Shown here: in pieces, positions 31,486 to 40,671 of the stretch
How positions within the stretch are numbered: the first letter of the stretch is position 1
Layout of the letters: each line of letters begins with the position of its first letter
Assembly: GCA_965228545.1 (NCBI GenBank)
Contig: OZ245822.1
Location: forward strand, 1,984,001 to 2,048,000
Source: HXMU1420-13 sp965228545
GTDB lineage: Bacteria; Bacteroidota; Rhodothermia; Balneolales; Balneolaceae
DNA length: 64,000 nt
Reading direction: 5' to 3'
Program-made: the position numbers and the translations under genes
Notes under the pieces: generated by a model
Told to the model about the DNA's origin: nothing
Seen by the model: only the letters and a program-made list of their open reading frames with translations
Databases searched by the model: none

Positions 31486-31998
31486 GTGTTTATAAGCTCC
31501 CAAGTACATTTTCGAAAAACCACCACCGAAGACCAAGAACTTCTGGAGTATTGGGACTCGAAAGATCATGTTATACAATCAGACCCAAATGAAAGTTGGT
31601 ATTGGGAAGAAGATTTGATGAATGACTCTGAATTTATTCAACAGTATATCGCCATGATTGATGATGAACCATTGGGATATGTGAAGATCATTGATCCGGC
31701 GAATGAACCCACTCACTACTGGGGAGAAGTTGAGCAAAAACTCAGAGCCATTGATATTTGGATAGGTGAAGAAAAAAACCTGGGAAAGGGTTACGGCACC
31801 AAGATGATGCATACGGCCTTAAAGCTTTGTTTCGAAAATTCTGATGTTGAGGCAGTTCTTATCGACCCATTAACTGCTAACAAGCGAGCAATACAGTTTT
31901 ACGAACGAATCGGATTCCGTCATATTGATACAAAAATGTTCGGTGATGATGAATGTTATGTGATGCGGATAGATCGTCAGGATTTTCAGTATTCTTAG
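31486..31998 (+). CDS. GNAT-family N-acetyltransferase (AAC(6')-like)
   Basis: This 170-residue acetyltransferase probably starts at GTG 31486, because VHFRKTTTEDQELLEYW is the expected first strand and helix and no ATG precedes it. The acetyl-CoA loop is LGKGYGTKMM, followed by VLIDPLTANKRAIQFYERIGF. The order and the AIDIWIGEEKNLGKGYG block resemble the AAC(6')/IucB-like group that acetylates aminoglycosides or siderophore precursors. Resistance cannot be claimed from sequence alone. It ends 11 nt before the thiopurine methyltransferase start. Confidence 0.88.
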   Translation: MFISSQVHFRKTTTEDQELLEYWDSKDHVIQSDPNESWYWEEDLMNDSEFIQQYIAMIDDEPLGYVKIIDPANEPTHYWGEVEQKLRAIDIWIGEEKNLGKGYGTKMMHTALKLCFENSDVEAVLIDPLTANKRAIQFYERIGFRHIDTKMFGDDECYVMRIDRQDFQYS

Positions 31999-32009
31999 AT
32001 CAAAAAAAC

Positions 32010-32648
32010 ATGGAACATTCATACTGGCTGGATCGATGGAAGAGTCGTCAAATTGGGTTTGATCAGCCTTCACCAAACCAATTACTACTTTCACAGTTCA
32101 ACAAACTTCAACTAAAGAGAGGTGACACTGTTTTTGTGCCCTTAACCGGGAAAACTGTGGACGTAGCTTGGTTATTGGGTCAGGGCTTAAACGTTATGGG
32201 AAGCGAACTCAGTGAATCCGCTACCATTGAATTATTTGCCATGCTAGAGATTACAGCGACCATTTCTGAATGGAAATCAGGAAAGGTTTATGGTAGCGAA
32301 TCACTCTCTGTTTTTGTGGGCGATTTTTTTGAACTAGCCACTGAGGAGATCGGAAGCATAAACGCAGTGTACGATCGTGCCGCACTGGTTGCTTTGCCTG
32401 AAGAAATGCGATTTCGATATACCCATCACTTGATAGAAATCACAAAAGGTGCCCCACAACTATTAATTGTTTTCGATTACGTACAAGAGTTGGTTCCCGG
32501 TCCACCTTTTTCCATCTCAAGAAAAGAGATTTTGGAACATTATTCTGCCAAGTATTCTATATCGCGTGTAGCACAAAAAGAAGTTCCGGGTGGAATTAAA
32601 GGCATAGCTCCTGCTCAAGAATGCGCTTGGTTGCTAGAAAACAAATAG
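32010..32648 (+). CDS. tpm: Thiopurine S-methyltransferase family protein
   Basis: I use ATG 32010 (MEHSYWLDRWKSRQIGFDQ), which matches the family N-terminus; a longer frame begins inside the GNAT gene. The 212 residues include the SAM-binding strand VFVPLTGKTVDVAWLLGQG, GSELSESA and VYDRAALVALPEEMRFRYTHHL, all typical of bacterial Tpm. Substrates include thiopurines and oxidised selenium and tellurium compounds in other bacteria. It is probably co-transcribed with the GNAT gene, being 11 nt downstream. Confidence 0.92.
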   Translation: MEHSYWLDRWKSRQIGFDQPSPNQLLLSQFNKLQLKRGDTVFVPLTGKTVDVAWLLGQGLNVMGSELSESATIELFAMLEITATISEWKSGKVYGSESLSVFVGDFFELATEEIGSINAVYDRAALVALPEEMRFRYTHHLIEITKGAPQLLIVFDYVQELVPGPPFSISRKEILEHYSAKYSISRVAQKEVPGGIKGIAPAQECAWLLENK

Positions 32649-32852
32649 ATGGCTTCACTTTTCTATTCCCTTTACTAGTTCTTGCCTTCTGGAAGTCTGA
32701 GCAAAATGAAATGGACCCTATACCTACACCCAATCTATCAATCCCCTGGAAAGTTACTGCGCTAGTAATTACAGTGTTTTATTTGGGGATTATGAGCCCG
32801 GGAATTAGTTTTTAGATTCATCAATTGCAAAGAAACGAATCATGTACTACAT

Positions 32853-32865
32853 TTTGTAATACAAA
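32853..32865. promoter_or_regulatory. Candidate operator upstream of vapBC
   Basis: TTTGTAATACAAA is an inverted repeat with 6-bp arms around a central base, 11 nt before the antitoxin ATG. Ribbon-helix-helix antitoxins usually bind such sites to autoregulate their operon. Confidence 0.4.
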
Positions 32866-32876
32866 TTTAATTAATC

Positions 32877-33119
32877 ATGTTAACTCTACGCTTAGATAAA
32901 GAAACAGAAAAGGAACTCGAAAGAAGATCACAAGCAACCGGTGTTTCCAAATCAGAGATCGTAAGAAGGAGCTTAAAGCAATATTTACGCGTCGAAGAAG
33001 CGCCTACCCCTTACGAATTAGGTAAAGATGTATTCGGAAAATTTGATAGTGGTGATGGTACTCTCTCTCAAAATAAACGCAGTAAAGTTTCTGAAAAAAT
33101 ACGATCTAAAAAGGGATGA
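32877..33119 (+). CDS. vapB: Ribbon-helix-helix (CopG-like) antitoxin
   Basis: This 80-residue protein starts with a ribbon-helix-helix DNA-binding domain (LTLRLDKETEKELERRSQATGVSKSEIVRRSLKQYL). A flexible tail (about 45-80) should wrap the toxin. Its stop overlaps the PIN-domain gene start (ATGA). The pair forms a type II toxin-antitoxin module of the VapBC class. Confidence 0.9.
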   Translation: MLTLRLDKETEKELERRSQATGVSKSEIVRRSLKQYLRVEEAPTPYELGKDVFGKFDSGDGTLSQNKRSKVSEKIRSKKG

Positions 33120-33529
33120 GATTCTGCCTCATCGATACAGGACCTATTGTTGCTCTTTTTGATAAATCAGACCAATATCACGAAAAAGCAATTGAGTTTA
33201 TAAGTAGCTACAAAGGTTCGCTTATAACTTCTTTGGCAACAATTACTGAAACCTTATATCTATTAGATTTCGATCAAAATGCCCAGATTGCTTTTCTAAA
33301 ATGGGTCGAAGCGGGGGCAATCAAGATTGAACCAATAAACCAAGAAGATTTTGATTCATTGATTTCAAACTTTGAAAAGTATGCTGATCGCCCCATCGAT
33401 TTTGCGGATGGATGCCTGATTATAATCGCTGAACGATTAGGAATTCGAGATATCGCAACCATCGATAGTGATTTTGAAATTTATCGACTTAGTAAAAACC
33501 GGACCTTTAGAATTCACGTCAAATCGTAA
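33116..33529 (+). CDS. vapC: PIN-domain ribonuclease toxin
   Basis: This 137-residue PIN domain has the expected acidic cluster: D7 (LIDTGPIVAL), E45 (TITETLYLL), D98 (DFADGCLI) and D117/D119 (TIDSDF). All are present, so it should be an active Mg-dependent RNase if released from the antitoxin. Typical targets are tRNA or rRNA loops. It overlaps vapB by 4 nt and converges on clpB. Confidence 0.92.
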   Translation: MRFCLIDTGPIVALFDKSDQYHEKAIEFISSYKGSLITSLATITETLYLLDFDQNAQIAFLKWVEAGAIKIEPINQEDFDSLISNFEKYADRPIDFADGCLIIIAERLGIRDIATIDSDFEIYRLSKNRTFRIHVKS

Positions 33530-33562
33530 TTCTTTAATCCAGAAATCGTACTTCGAATTTCC

Positions 33563-36199
33563 CTAATCCTCCACCCATTCTTCCACGTCGTTTACCACTT
33601 CCACAAAGGTAATTCCATCGCCGGATTCGTTGATGGTTGCTTCATATTCCACAGGAGTATCGCTATCGCGCTTTAAAAGCTGAGTAGCTAACACATTGGT
33701 GATATTATGCTGAATCACTCGCTTCAATGGCCGAGCCCCATACACCGGATCGTAGCCCCGCTCGGCCAACCAGTCTTTCACTATATCAGGAACGGAAAGA
33801 GACACTTTGCTCTTCGAAAGCAGTTGATGCACTCGTTTTAGCTGAATATCTACAATTGAACGGATATGCTGCTTACCTAATGGATGGAATACCGTAATAT
33901 CATCCACACGGTTTAGAAATTCCGGTCGGATGGTTCGTTTCAACTGATCAATCAGCTGATTTTGCAAATCCACATATTGCTCATCACTAAGTTCTCCACC
34001 CGATTTCTCCATCTCGTTTACAATTAAATGCGAACCGATGTTGCTGGTCATTATAATGATGGTGTTCTTGAAATCAACGGTGGTTCCCTTGTTATCTGTT
34101 AGGCGACCTTCATCTAGTACTTGCAACAGAATATTGAAAACATCGGGGTGTGCTTTCTCGATTTCATCCAGTAAAATTACTGAGTATGGATGTCTTCGTG
34201 CGGCCTCGGTGAGCTGTCCGCCTTCATCATAGCCCACATAACCCGGAGGCGCACCAACTAATCGACTTACTGAGTGTTTTTCCATGTACTCGCTCATGTC
34301 GATGCGAATCATAGCACTCGAATCATTGAACAAAAACTCAGCCAGCGTTCGAGCCAATTCGGTTTTCCCGACTCCTGTCGATCCAAGGAAAAAGAAGGAT
34401 CCAATCGGACGGTCTTCGTCCTGTAAACCCGCGCGTGATCGTCTTACTGCATTCGCCACCGCTTCGATGGCGTTATCTTGACCAATCACTCGTTTATGAA
34501 GCTCTTCTTCGAGTAACAACAATTTTTGTCGTTCTGATTGGAGCATTTTCTTAACCGGTACTCCGGTCCAACGTGCTACGATATCAGCGATATCTTCGGC
34601 ATCTACTTCCTCTTTCAATAGTGATTTTTTCTGCTGCATCTCATCCAGTTTTTCCTGAGAAGATTTCAAATCTTTCTCCAGCTGGGTAATGGTGCCATAA
34701 CGCAATTCCGCTACTTTTTCGTAATTCCCTTCGCGCTCTGCTTTTTCAGCTTGATTACGGGTCGTTTCAATGGCTTTCTTTAATTCCTGCGCTTTTTGGA
34801 TGAGATCACGTTCTTGCTCCCACTGAACACGCATCCCTTTCCGCGTTTCATCCAAATCGGCGATTTCCTTCTCAATGCCTTGAATTTTCGAATCGTCTTT
34901 TTCGCGTTTTAAAGCTTCGCGTTCAATCTCAAGCTGACGAATTTGTCGCTCAACAGCATCCAATTCTTCGGGAAGAGAATCGATCTGCAATCGTAATCTT
35001 GAGGCAGCTTCATCAATCAAATCGATGGCTTTATCCGGCAGAAAACGATCGGCGATATACCGATGTGATAATTCAGCTGCTGCTACAATCGCCGAATCGG
35101 TAATTCGAACACCATGATGCACTTCGTAACGCTCCTGCAATCCACGCAAGATGGAAACCGTATCTTCAATAGTCGGCTCGCCTACCAATACGGTTTGTAA
35201 TCGTCGTTCCAGCGCCTTGTCTTTTTCGATATACTTTCGATACTCATCCAGCGTAGTGGCCCCAATTGCATGCATTTCGCCACGGGCAAGTGCCGGTTTT
35301 AGAATGTTGGCAGCGTCCATCGCGCCTTCCGAAGCACCAGCCCCTACTAAGGTGTGGATTTCATCAATAAACAAGATGATTTCGCCGTCTGATTCGGTGA
35401 CTTCTTTCACCACTGCTTTCAAGCGTTCTTCAAACTCCCCGCGAAATTTGGTACCGGCAACCAACGCGCCCATATCTAGGGCTAGAATTCGTTTTGATTT
35501 GAGTCCTTCTGGCACATCTCCTCGTACAATCCGAAGTGCCATTCCTTCTGCGATCGCAGTTTTTCCAACGCCGGGCTCTCCGATCAAAACCGGGTTATTT
35601 TTGGTACGACGAGTAAGAATCTGCATCACGCGCCGGATTTCCTGATCTCGCCCGATGACCGGATCGAGTTTATTTTTCTCGGCTAATTCATTTAAATCGC
35701 GGGCATATTTATCCAGCGAAGCAAATCGGCTTTCGGCGTTTGGGTCATCCACTTTATGCCCGCCTCGCACATCATCCAAAATCTTCAAGATATTCTCTTT
35801 ATTCACGCCCTGATCTTTCAGCACCGTGGTGATTTCATCTTTAACTTGAACTAGCCCCAACAACACATGTTCGCTGCTGATGTATTGATCGCCCAATGCT
35901 GTAGCTTCTTTTTGAGCCGTATCCAAAGCAGATTTCAAGTTCGGTGATAAATACTGCCCAGAAACGGATGCCCCTTCTACTCTCGGTAATCTTGATAGCG
36001 AAATATCTACTACTTTTTCGATGCCTGCTGTATTCGCTCCCAGCTTGCTAAACAAAGTATGCACGATGTTATCGCTGTCCATCAGAAAAGCTTTCATTAC
36101 GTGGGCAGGTTCCATCGCCTGATTATTCCCGGACTGCGCCAACTCCAGCGATTGCTGAATCACTTCCTGTGCTTTTAAGGTGTATTTATTCAGATTCAT
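33563..36199 (-). CDS. clpB: Disaggregase ClpB
   Basis: This 878-residue AAA+ chaperone has an N-terminal Clp-N domain (about 1-145), NBD1 with Walker A GEPGVGKT (207-214), a long coiled-coil middle domain (about 410-530), and NBD2 with Walker A GSTGVGKT (606-613) and the conserved GPP-like pore loop YVGYDEGG. It solubilises aggregates with DnaK. An AGAGGAA ribosome site lies 6 nt before ATG. No HrcA/CIRCE element was found in the divergent promoter region (36200-36353). Confidence 0.97.
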   Translation of the reverse strand: MNLNKYTLKAQEVIQQSLELAQSGNNQAMEPAHVMKAFLMDSDNIVHTLFSKLGANTAGIEKVVDISLSRLPRVEGASVSGQYLSPNLKSALDTAQKEATALGDQYISSEHVLLGLVQVKDEITTVLKDQGVNKENILKILDDVRGGHKVDDPNAESRFASLDKYARDLNELAEKNKLDPVIGRDQEIRRVMQILTRRTKNNPVLIGEPGVGKTAIAEGMALRIVRGDVPEGLKSKRILALDMGALVAGTKFRGEFEERLKAVVKEVTESDGEIILFIDEIHTLVGAGASEGAMDAANILKPALARGEMHAIGATTLDEYRKYIEKDKALERRLQTVLVGEPTIEDTVSILRGLQERYEVHHGVRITDSAIVAAAELSHRYIADRFLPDKAIDLIDEAASRLRLQIDSLPEELDAVERQIRQLEIEREALKREKDDSKIQGIEKEIADLDETRKGMRVQWEQERDLIQKAQELKKAIETTRNQAEKAEREGNYEKVAELRYGTITQLEKDLKSSQEKLDEMQQKKSLLKEEVDAEDIADIVARWTGVPVKKMLQSERQKLLLLEEELHKRVIGQDNAIEAVANAVRRSRAGLQDEDRPIGSFFFLGSTGVGKTELARTLAEFLFNDSSAMIRIDMSEYMEKHSVSRLVGAPPGYVGYDEGGQLTEAARRHPYSVILLDEIEKAHPDVFNILLQVLDEGRLTDNKGTTVDFKNTIIIMTSNIGSHLIVNEMEKSGGELSDEQYVDLQNQLIDQLKRTIRPEFLNRVDDITVFHPLGKQHIRSIVDIQLKRVHQLLSKSKVSLSVPDIVKDWLAERGYDPVYGARPLKRVIQHNITNVLATQLLKRDSDTPVEYEATINESGDGITFVEVVNDVEEWVED

Positions 36200-36353
36200 A
36201 AGTTCCTCTTGGTTTTATTTTCTGATGAAATATTGTCCAAAATCATGCCCGAATTGTGGTTCTGACGGAATTGCAGAATTGTTGAATTCCTCATATTAAT
36301 CCTATCCATACTCATATAATTTCATTACTCTTCAAGCATCAAATATTTATTTC

Positions 36354-37811
36354 ATGCGCACAATATTTCTCGCTTTTATCATTCTACTAGTCTCGAGTTT
36401 AGAACTTAAGGGTCAAGTGAGTATCGGCTTTTCGGATTCATCGAATTTTCAACAACTAATTGATTATCGGCTTCCGAGTTGGGGGTATTCTCAGTTTAGT
36501 ATTAATAGCGGTGGCTTAAATGTAAATGGACAAAAAACGAATAGAAGTAATACTCAAGGTCGGTACGACAAAAACAGAGAAACCCAAGAACTAACTAGTT
36601 CTAATTTCAGCGAACGGTTTTCGATTTCACCATCGTATTTCCGATATGAAGAGAGTGAACAACGAATTCTTCAAATATCAACGAGTGCAAATTTTACCCA
36701 TCGCTTTCAGGAAAGCAATAGTACGACACTGGAAGAGGAGGAGGAAGATCGAGATTCTGAAACACGCTCATTCGATAATAATTTTTCCTACGCATTCAAT
36801 GCAAATTACTCCCAATACTTAAGCGATCGTATATTTCTGAATGGAAGTTTATATGGCAATGTCGGCTACCGATTCGGTCGGTATAAGTCAGACAATTACA
36901 ATAATGGGTTACAAAAAAGTAACACCAATAGAAGAAATATATCCTTTGATCCATCCATCGGGATTGGATTTGGGCGAATTCGAAATGTAACCACGGTTTT
37001 AAGAGCGATTAGGCTCAAAGAAAGATATCAGGTAGTAACAGGTCAATCGTTGTCAGATGCAGAGATTCTTAAAACTGCTGAACAATTCACCAAATATCCC
37101 GCCTACACTCAAACCTATGATCGACCGGAAAAATACTTTTGGGGAGATTTGTCTTCGATCATAAATAATAAGCTCGATCAACTCGGTGCCTATGATTTAT
37201 TTTATTTCGAAGATGTGTTTGATGAACAATTAGGGGCACGATTTGAAGGTGCTGAAGTCTTATTAACGGTTGGATATCGATACGACAACAGTCTACAAAA
37301 TAGAGACGATAAAGTAGAAGAAAATAGAAATGAAATGAGGCAATTTTCTATACAAAGAGTTGCTGACCTCGCAATGGATGCGAATATCTACAAAAACCTG
37401 GATCTGAAGAATCAGGTTCATATTGGTTTTAGAAACGCTGGGCTTTTTCCTCTTGAGAGGAAGGATAATTTCGCTTGGCAATTTCGGAGTGAAATTGGGC
37501 TAAGTTGGCTGTATATCTTAACAGATCGATGGAATATTAATAACACACTTGCTTCTTCTTTTTACACTTTCGGCCCAAAAGAAAGACTGAATACTGGAGA
37601 CATTAAATCACATGATCTCAATACTCGCCTAATTTCCAGTATCACATACTTTATCGAAAATAGAATGGGAATAACAGGATCGGTTGGCCTCACTAATGAT
37701 TATCAGTACGACCGACAGCATCTAATTAATTCAAACGTGAATACAACCCATCGATTTATTTGGAATTTCCAGCTCGGTATCGTGTATTACTTCAACCGAA
37801 ATCTTTTTTAA
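36354..37811 (+). CDS. Secreted, probably outer-membrane, protein of unknown family
   Basis: This 485-residue protein has a signal peptide (MRTIFLAFIILLVSSLELKG). The beta-rich body contains repeated Tyr/Asn/Arg-rich strands typical of large porin-like barrels, for example ISSITYFIENRMGITGSVGL and WNFQLGIVYYFNRNLF, with a C-terminal Phe. An acidic run (EEEEEDRDSET, about residues 124-134) may be a surface loop. It is divergent from clpB. No substrate or family is recognised. Confidence 0.7.
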   Translation: MRTIFLAFIILLVSSLELKGQVSIGFSDSSNFQQLIDYRLPSWGYSQFSINSGGLNVNGQKTNRSNTQGRYDKNRETQELTSSNFSERFSISPSYFRYEESEQRILQISTSANFTHRFQESNSTTLEEEEEDRDSETRSFDNNFSYAFNANYSQYLSDRIFLNGSLYGNVGYRFGRYKSDNYNNGLQKSNTNRRNISFDPSIGIGFGRIRNVTTVLRAIRLKERYQVVTGQSLSDAEILKTAEQFTKYPAYTQTYDRPEKYFWGDLSSIINNKLDQLGAYDLFYFEDVFDEQLGARFEGAEVLLTVGYRYDNSLQNRDDKVEENRNEMRQFSIQRVADLAMDANIYKNLDLKNQVHIGFRNAGLFPLERKDNFAWQFRSEIGLSWLYILTDRWNINNTLASSFYTFGPKERLNTGDIKSHDLNTRLISSITYFIENRMGITGSVGLTNDYQYDRQHLINSNVNTTHRFIWNFQLGIVYYFNRNLF

Positions 37812-37846
37812 CAAGGTTGGGCTGAAGATTTTTAGTATTCTCAACT

Positions 37847-38419
37847 ATGCCACAAAAACTTCAGGAAATACCCTCTATTTTTCATAACTCGGAAACCGGA
37901 GCACCCATTGAGCGCTGTCTGATGTGCGACACCTATTTACTCGATGACAAAGAATATATCATCGAAAAAGCGATGGTGAATTATCCCGGTACCGGCACTA
38001 CAGATTTGATCTGGGAATTTGCGATGTGCATGAGTTGTATGGATTCGGTGATGAGCGAATATTCCAAAGAATCGCATCAGGCGATGAATGAATATTTCAT
38101 GGACAACATGGATTTTGCCAGTCAAAGAGCTTTGATTAAGGCAGAAAATTTTGATCCTGACGAGTGGATGTCTTCATGTATGATCACGGGCAAGCCAAAA
38201 AACGATTGTTCGCAGTTTCAGCTTACTGTGCAATGCAAAGGTGATAAAGCCGTCTTTGATCGTACTCCCTTTCTCATTTCGGATGAAGCTATGGATGCAG
38301 TAACCGAATTGCTTAGCAACGCCACCATTGATGCGATGAATAAATTCCGAGATGAACACTTCCCGCCCCCCGAAGACCTCAGCCCCCTACTCCGCGATCG
38401 CGATTTTGTGTTGATTTAG
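37847..38419 (+). CDS. Cysteine-rich putative metal-binding protein
   Basis: This 190-residue cytoplasmic protein contains two CxxC knuckles (RCLMCDTYLL about residue 25, and MCMSCMD about residue 63). These could form a zinc site. Three more cysteines follow at about 111 (SSCMITG), 118 (NDCSQF) and 127 (VQCKGD). The rest is acidic and helical. No family is recognised. It lies 35 nt after the porin-like gene on the same strand, but a functional link is unclear. Confidence 0.7.
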   Translation: MPQKLQEIPSIFHNSETGAPIERCLMCDTYLLDDKEYIIEKAMVNYPGTGTTDLIWEFAMCMSCMDSVMSEYSKESHQAMNEYFMDNMDFASQRALIKAENFDPDEWMSSCMITGKPKNDCSQFQLTVQCKGDKAVFDRTPFLISDEAMDAVTELLSNATIDAMNKFRDEHFPPPEDLSPLLRDRDFVLI

Positions 38420-38430
38420 AAAAAGCCTCG

Positions 38431-38483
38431 TTTGTATGGGCGTATCGCGATACGCCCATACAAAACGATACGCCCATACAAAA
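38431..38483. repeat. Palindromic repeat element with tandem 18-bp half
   Basis: A perfect 34-bp palindrome (38431-38464) is centred on TCGCGA with arms TTTGTATGGGCGTATCG / CGATACGCCCATACAAA. Its right arm CGATACGCCCATACAAAA (38448-38465) is repeated directly and exactly at 38466-38483. The mixture of inverted and direct copies resembles REP-like intergenic elements. It lies just after the Cys-rich gene's stop. Confidence 0.92.
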
Positions 38484-38484
38484 A

Positions 38485-38525
38485 AAAGCTAAGACCTTAT
38501 CAGGGCCTTAGCTTTGGCTTTTTCG
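38485..38525. terminator. Bidirectional intrinsic terminator
   Basis: AAAGCTAAG (38485-38493) pairs with CTTAGCTTT (38507-38515), extended inside by CC/GG. On the minus strand a T run follows at once, serving degP; on the plus strand GGCTTTTT follows, serving the Cys-rich gene. Confidence 0.8.
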
Positions 38526-38552
38526 GGGTACAATAAATAGGTCAACAGTTTC

Positions 38553-40022
38553 TTAAAGCTCGAAAGCGATAAATTGTTTCACATTATTCCTTTCGATGGT
38601 AAGCAGTATAGCTTTGTCTCCATCATCTACAGAACGCTGAATTTCATTAAAAAATTCACTTGGACTTTCCACTCTATTACGTTTCACAGCGGTTATAACA
38701 TCGCCTCTTCTTAGTCCACGTTCGAAGGCATTACTGCTTTCTTCTATGCTATTAACAACCACACCTTCAGTATCGTTTCCAAGATTTAATTGTCTTTTTA
38801 AATCATTAGTTAGCTCAGAAACATTGAATCCAAGTCGCTCGTTTATATCACGTGCAGATTCAGTATTAACAGCAGCTAATTCGCTAGGTCGTTCGCCCAA
38901 TTCAATGGACAGTTCCATCTCATCATCACCACGAATTATTCCAAGTTTTACATTATCTCCGGGCTTATAGGAAGCAATTTTTGTGCGAAATGCGTCCCAG
39001 TCGCGCACGGGCTCGTTGTTCAGACTGATGATTATATCACTTTCACGGAGTCCTGCTTTATCGGAAGGTCCATCCTCTACAACTTCACCTACAATAATAC
39101 CGCGTGCATTATCCAAGCCCATTGCAAGCGCCATTGTTTGATCAACTTCGCCGCCAAAGTTAAGACCTAGATAGCCACGAGAAACTTCTCCGTCGTCAAT
39201 CAAATCGTCCATAATACGTTTGGCAAGGTTGATTGGTATTGCAAAACCAATACCATCGTTTCCACCGGAACGGGAAGCAATGGCAGAATTAATCCCAACC
39301 AACTCACCATTCAAATCGATAAGTGCTCCGCCAGAATTTCCGGGATTAATGGCTGCATCCGTTTGAATGTAATCGCCAAATAAAGTCAGATTGTTTAACG
39401 AACGTCCGCGGGCACTTACAATACCAAAAGAAACCGTATGCGCCAAATCATTGCTTAGCGGACTTCCAATTGCCAGAACAAAAGATCCTACTTTGGCATC
39501 GTCGCTGTTACCAAGTTCAATGGCCGGTAAGTTTTTGCCATTAATTTTCAATACTGCGATATCGGTTTGAGGATCGGCGCCAATTAGCTCAGCGGTAACT
39601 TCATCCCCATTAAACAGAGTAATTTTGATTTCGTCGGTATCGTCGATAACGTGATTATTAGTCAAGATGTAACCATCCTCAGAAACAATTACACCTGATC
39701 CAAGCCCACGCTGAACACGCTCTCGGGTTTCACCTTCCGGTTGCCCCCATGGATTCCCAAAAAAGGAAAATGGATTAACAACTCGTACTTCTTGTGTCTT
39801 CTCGGTATTAACCGTTACAACGGCTGGGTTTGTTTTTTCGGCGATGTCTACGATTGCATCGTTAAAATCTTTAAGTGTTGCAACGGGTTTACTCTCCGCC
39901 GGAACAACTTCGGTATCATAAAAAGGGAGATCTACTTTTGAGAAGTCGGTGGTTGCATTCACACCTAGTAAAAGTAGAATGGCGGCGGCAATCCCAAAAG
40001 CATTTTTCATTGTTGTACTCAT
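38553..40022 (-). CDS. degP: Do-family periplasmic serine protease (HtrA/DegP)
   Basis: This 489-residue protein has an N-terminal hydrophobic segment (about 6-22), either a signal or an anchor. The trypsin-like domain carries the triad H124 (TNNHVID), D154 (DPQTDIAVLKI) and S230 (NPGNSGGAL). Two PDZ domains follow (about 290-375 and 395-485). It degrades or refolds misfolded envelope proteins. The Hsp20 gene lies upstream on the same strand, separated by a terminator. Together they make a protein-quality block, though not one operon. Confidence 0.96.
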   Translation of the reverse strand: MSTTMKNAFGIAAAILLLLGVNATTDFSKVDLPFYDTEVVPAESKPVATLKDFNDAIVDIAEKTNPAVVTVNTEKTQEVRVVNPFSFFGNPWGQPEGETRERVQRGLGSGVIVSEDGYILTNNHVIDDTDEIKITLFNGDEVTAELIGADPQTDIAVLKINGKNLPAIELGNSDDAKVGSFVLAIGSPLSNDLAHTVSFGIVSARGRSLNNLTLFGDYIQTDAAINPGNSGGALIDLNGELVGINSAIASRSGGNDGIGFAIPINLAKRIMDDLIDDGEVSRGYLGLNFGGEVDQTMALAMGLDNARGIIVGEVVEDGPSDKAGLRESDIIISLNNEPVRDWDAFRTKIASYKPGDNVKLGIIRGDDEMELSIELGERPSELAAVNTESARDINERLGFNVSELTNDLKRQLNLGNDTEGVVVNSIEESSNAFERGLRRGDVITAVKRNRVESPSEFFNEIQRSVDDGDKAILLTIERNNVKQFIAFEL

Positions 40023-40102
40023 GTTGAAGTATAGTTTGTAATTAAAATTCGTTGCCCTAACGGACGGCTAGTTTCGTTTTGTACACAGCTTTACATCTTG
40101 TA

Positions 40103-40139
40103 ACTAAAAAGAGCCGAGACCCTAGCCACAGGCCTCGGC
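40103..40139 (-). terminator. Terminator of the hsp20 transcript
   Basis: On the minus strand GCCGAG pairs with CTCGGC (40113-40118 with 40134-40139) with further inner pairing, followed by TCTTTTTAG. It lies between hsp20 and degP, so the two are transcribed separately. Confidence 0.7.
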
Positions 40140-40162
40140 ATGCCTTAACCTAATGATCGAGA

Positions 40163-40591
40163 TTATGCGATCTCGATTTGCTTCTTCACTTTGTCTTCGC
40201 TTTTGTCGATGGTGATATTTAGGATACCATCGGTATATTTTGCGGTGATTGTGTCTTCATCGATCGAGTCTGGGAGATGAAACGTTCTGGTAAATGTTCC
40301 AAATCTGGATTCTACACGATGATAGTTTTTTTCATTTTCTTCGTTTTTGAATTTACGCTCACCTGAAATTGTGAGTCGTCCGTTCTCAAGATCAATCTTG
40401 ATGTCTTCTTTCTTCATGCCGGGTAGTTCTACTGAAAGCTCAAATTGTTTTTCGCTTTCTGAGATGTCTACACTTGGCATAAATCCATCTCTCTTGTAGG
40501 ATGGAGTGTTAGAGAAAAACTCGTTAAAAAGATCGTCGAATGATCTTGAAAGAATGTCTGAGTCTGGTCTTGAATATTTAATAAGTCCCAT
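40163..40591 (-). CDS. hsp20: Small heat-shock protein (Hsp20/alpha-crystallin)
   Basis: This 142-residue protein has a short N-terminal region, an alpha-crystallin domain (about 38-130: PSVDISESEKQFELSVELPG, then GRLTISGERK and the late strand TAKYTDGILNITI) and a short tail ending KKQIEIA, with the I-x-I motif used in oligomer contacts. It holds unfolded proteins for DnaK/ClpB. It has a strong ribosome site (GAGAGGT) and sits behind a sigma-54-type promoter at 40656-40671. Confidence 0.95.
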   Translation of the reverse strand: MGLIKYSRPDSDILSRSFDDLFNEFFSNTPSYKRDGFMPSVDISESEKQFELSVELPGMKKEDIKIDLENGRLTISGERKFKNEENEKNYHRVESRFGTFTRTFHLPDSIDEDTITAKYTDGILNITIDKSEDKVKKQIEIA

Positions 40592-40631
40592 AATGAACCT
40601 CTCGTTGTCTTTATTATTAGTTAGAATGTTT

Positions 40632-40646
40632 GTGAATCAAATTCAC
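40632..40646. promoter_or_regulatory. GTGAAT-CAA-ATTCAC inverted repeat at the hsp20 transcription start
   Basis: A perfect 6-3-6 inverted repeat lies directly downstream of the sigma-54 elements, about where transcription should begin. It could be an operator or a short 5' UTR hairpin. Confidence 0.45.
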
Positions 40647-40655
40647 TGCTAATAA

Positions 40656-40671
40656 TGCAACGGACGTGCCA
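40656..40671 (-). promoter_or_regulatory. Sigma-54 (-24/-12) promoter of hsp20
   Basis: On the minus strand the sequence reads TGGCAC-GTCCG-TTGCA, matching the sigma-54 consensus TGGCAC-N5-TTGCW exactly in both boxes and spacing. The predicted start is near 40645, leaving a 54-nt leader. GACA/TGTC words farther upstream (about 40693-40790) could be enhancer sites for an activator ATPase, which is not in the window. Confidence 0.75.

Noticed and set aside
31953..32009. Longer start of the thiopurine methyltransferase
   Set aside because: It overlaps the GNAT gene in another frame, and the family N-terminus begins at ATG 32010.
32621..32815. A 64-codon hydrophobic plus-strand frame after tpm
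   Set aside because: Its first part overlaps the tpm 3' end. A shorter version from ATG 32711 (34 codons) has a membrane-like stretch but no ribosome site or family, so I cannot support it.
35151..35645. A 164-codon frame antisense to clpB
   Set aside because: Serine-rich shadow frame opposite conserved AAA+ sequence; same explanation for other antisense frames over uvrA, fadN, degP and the tape measure gene.
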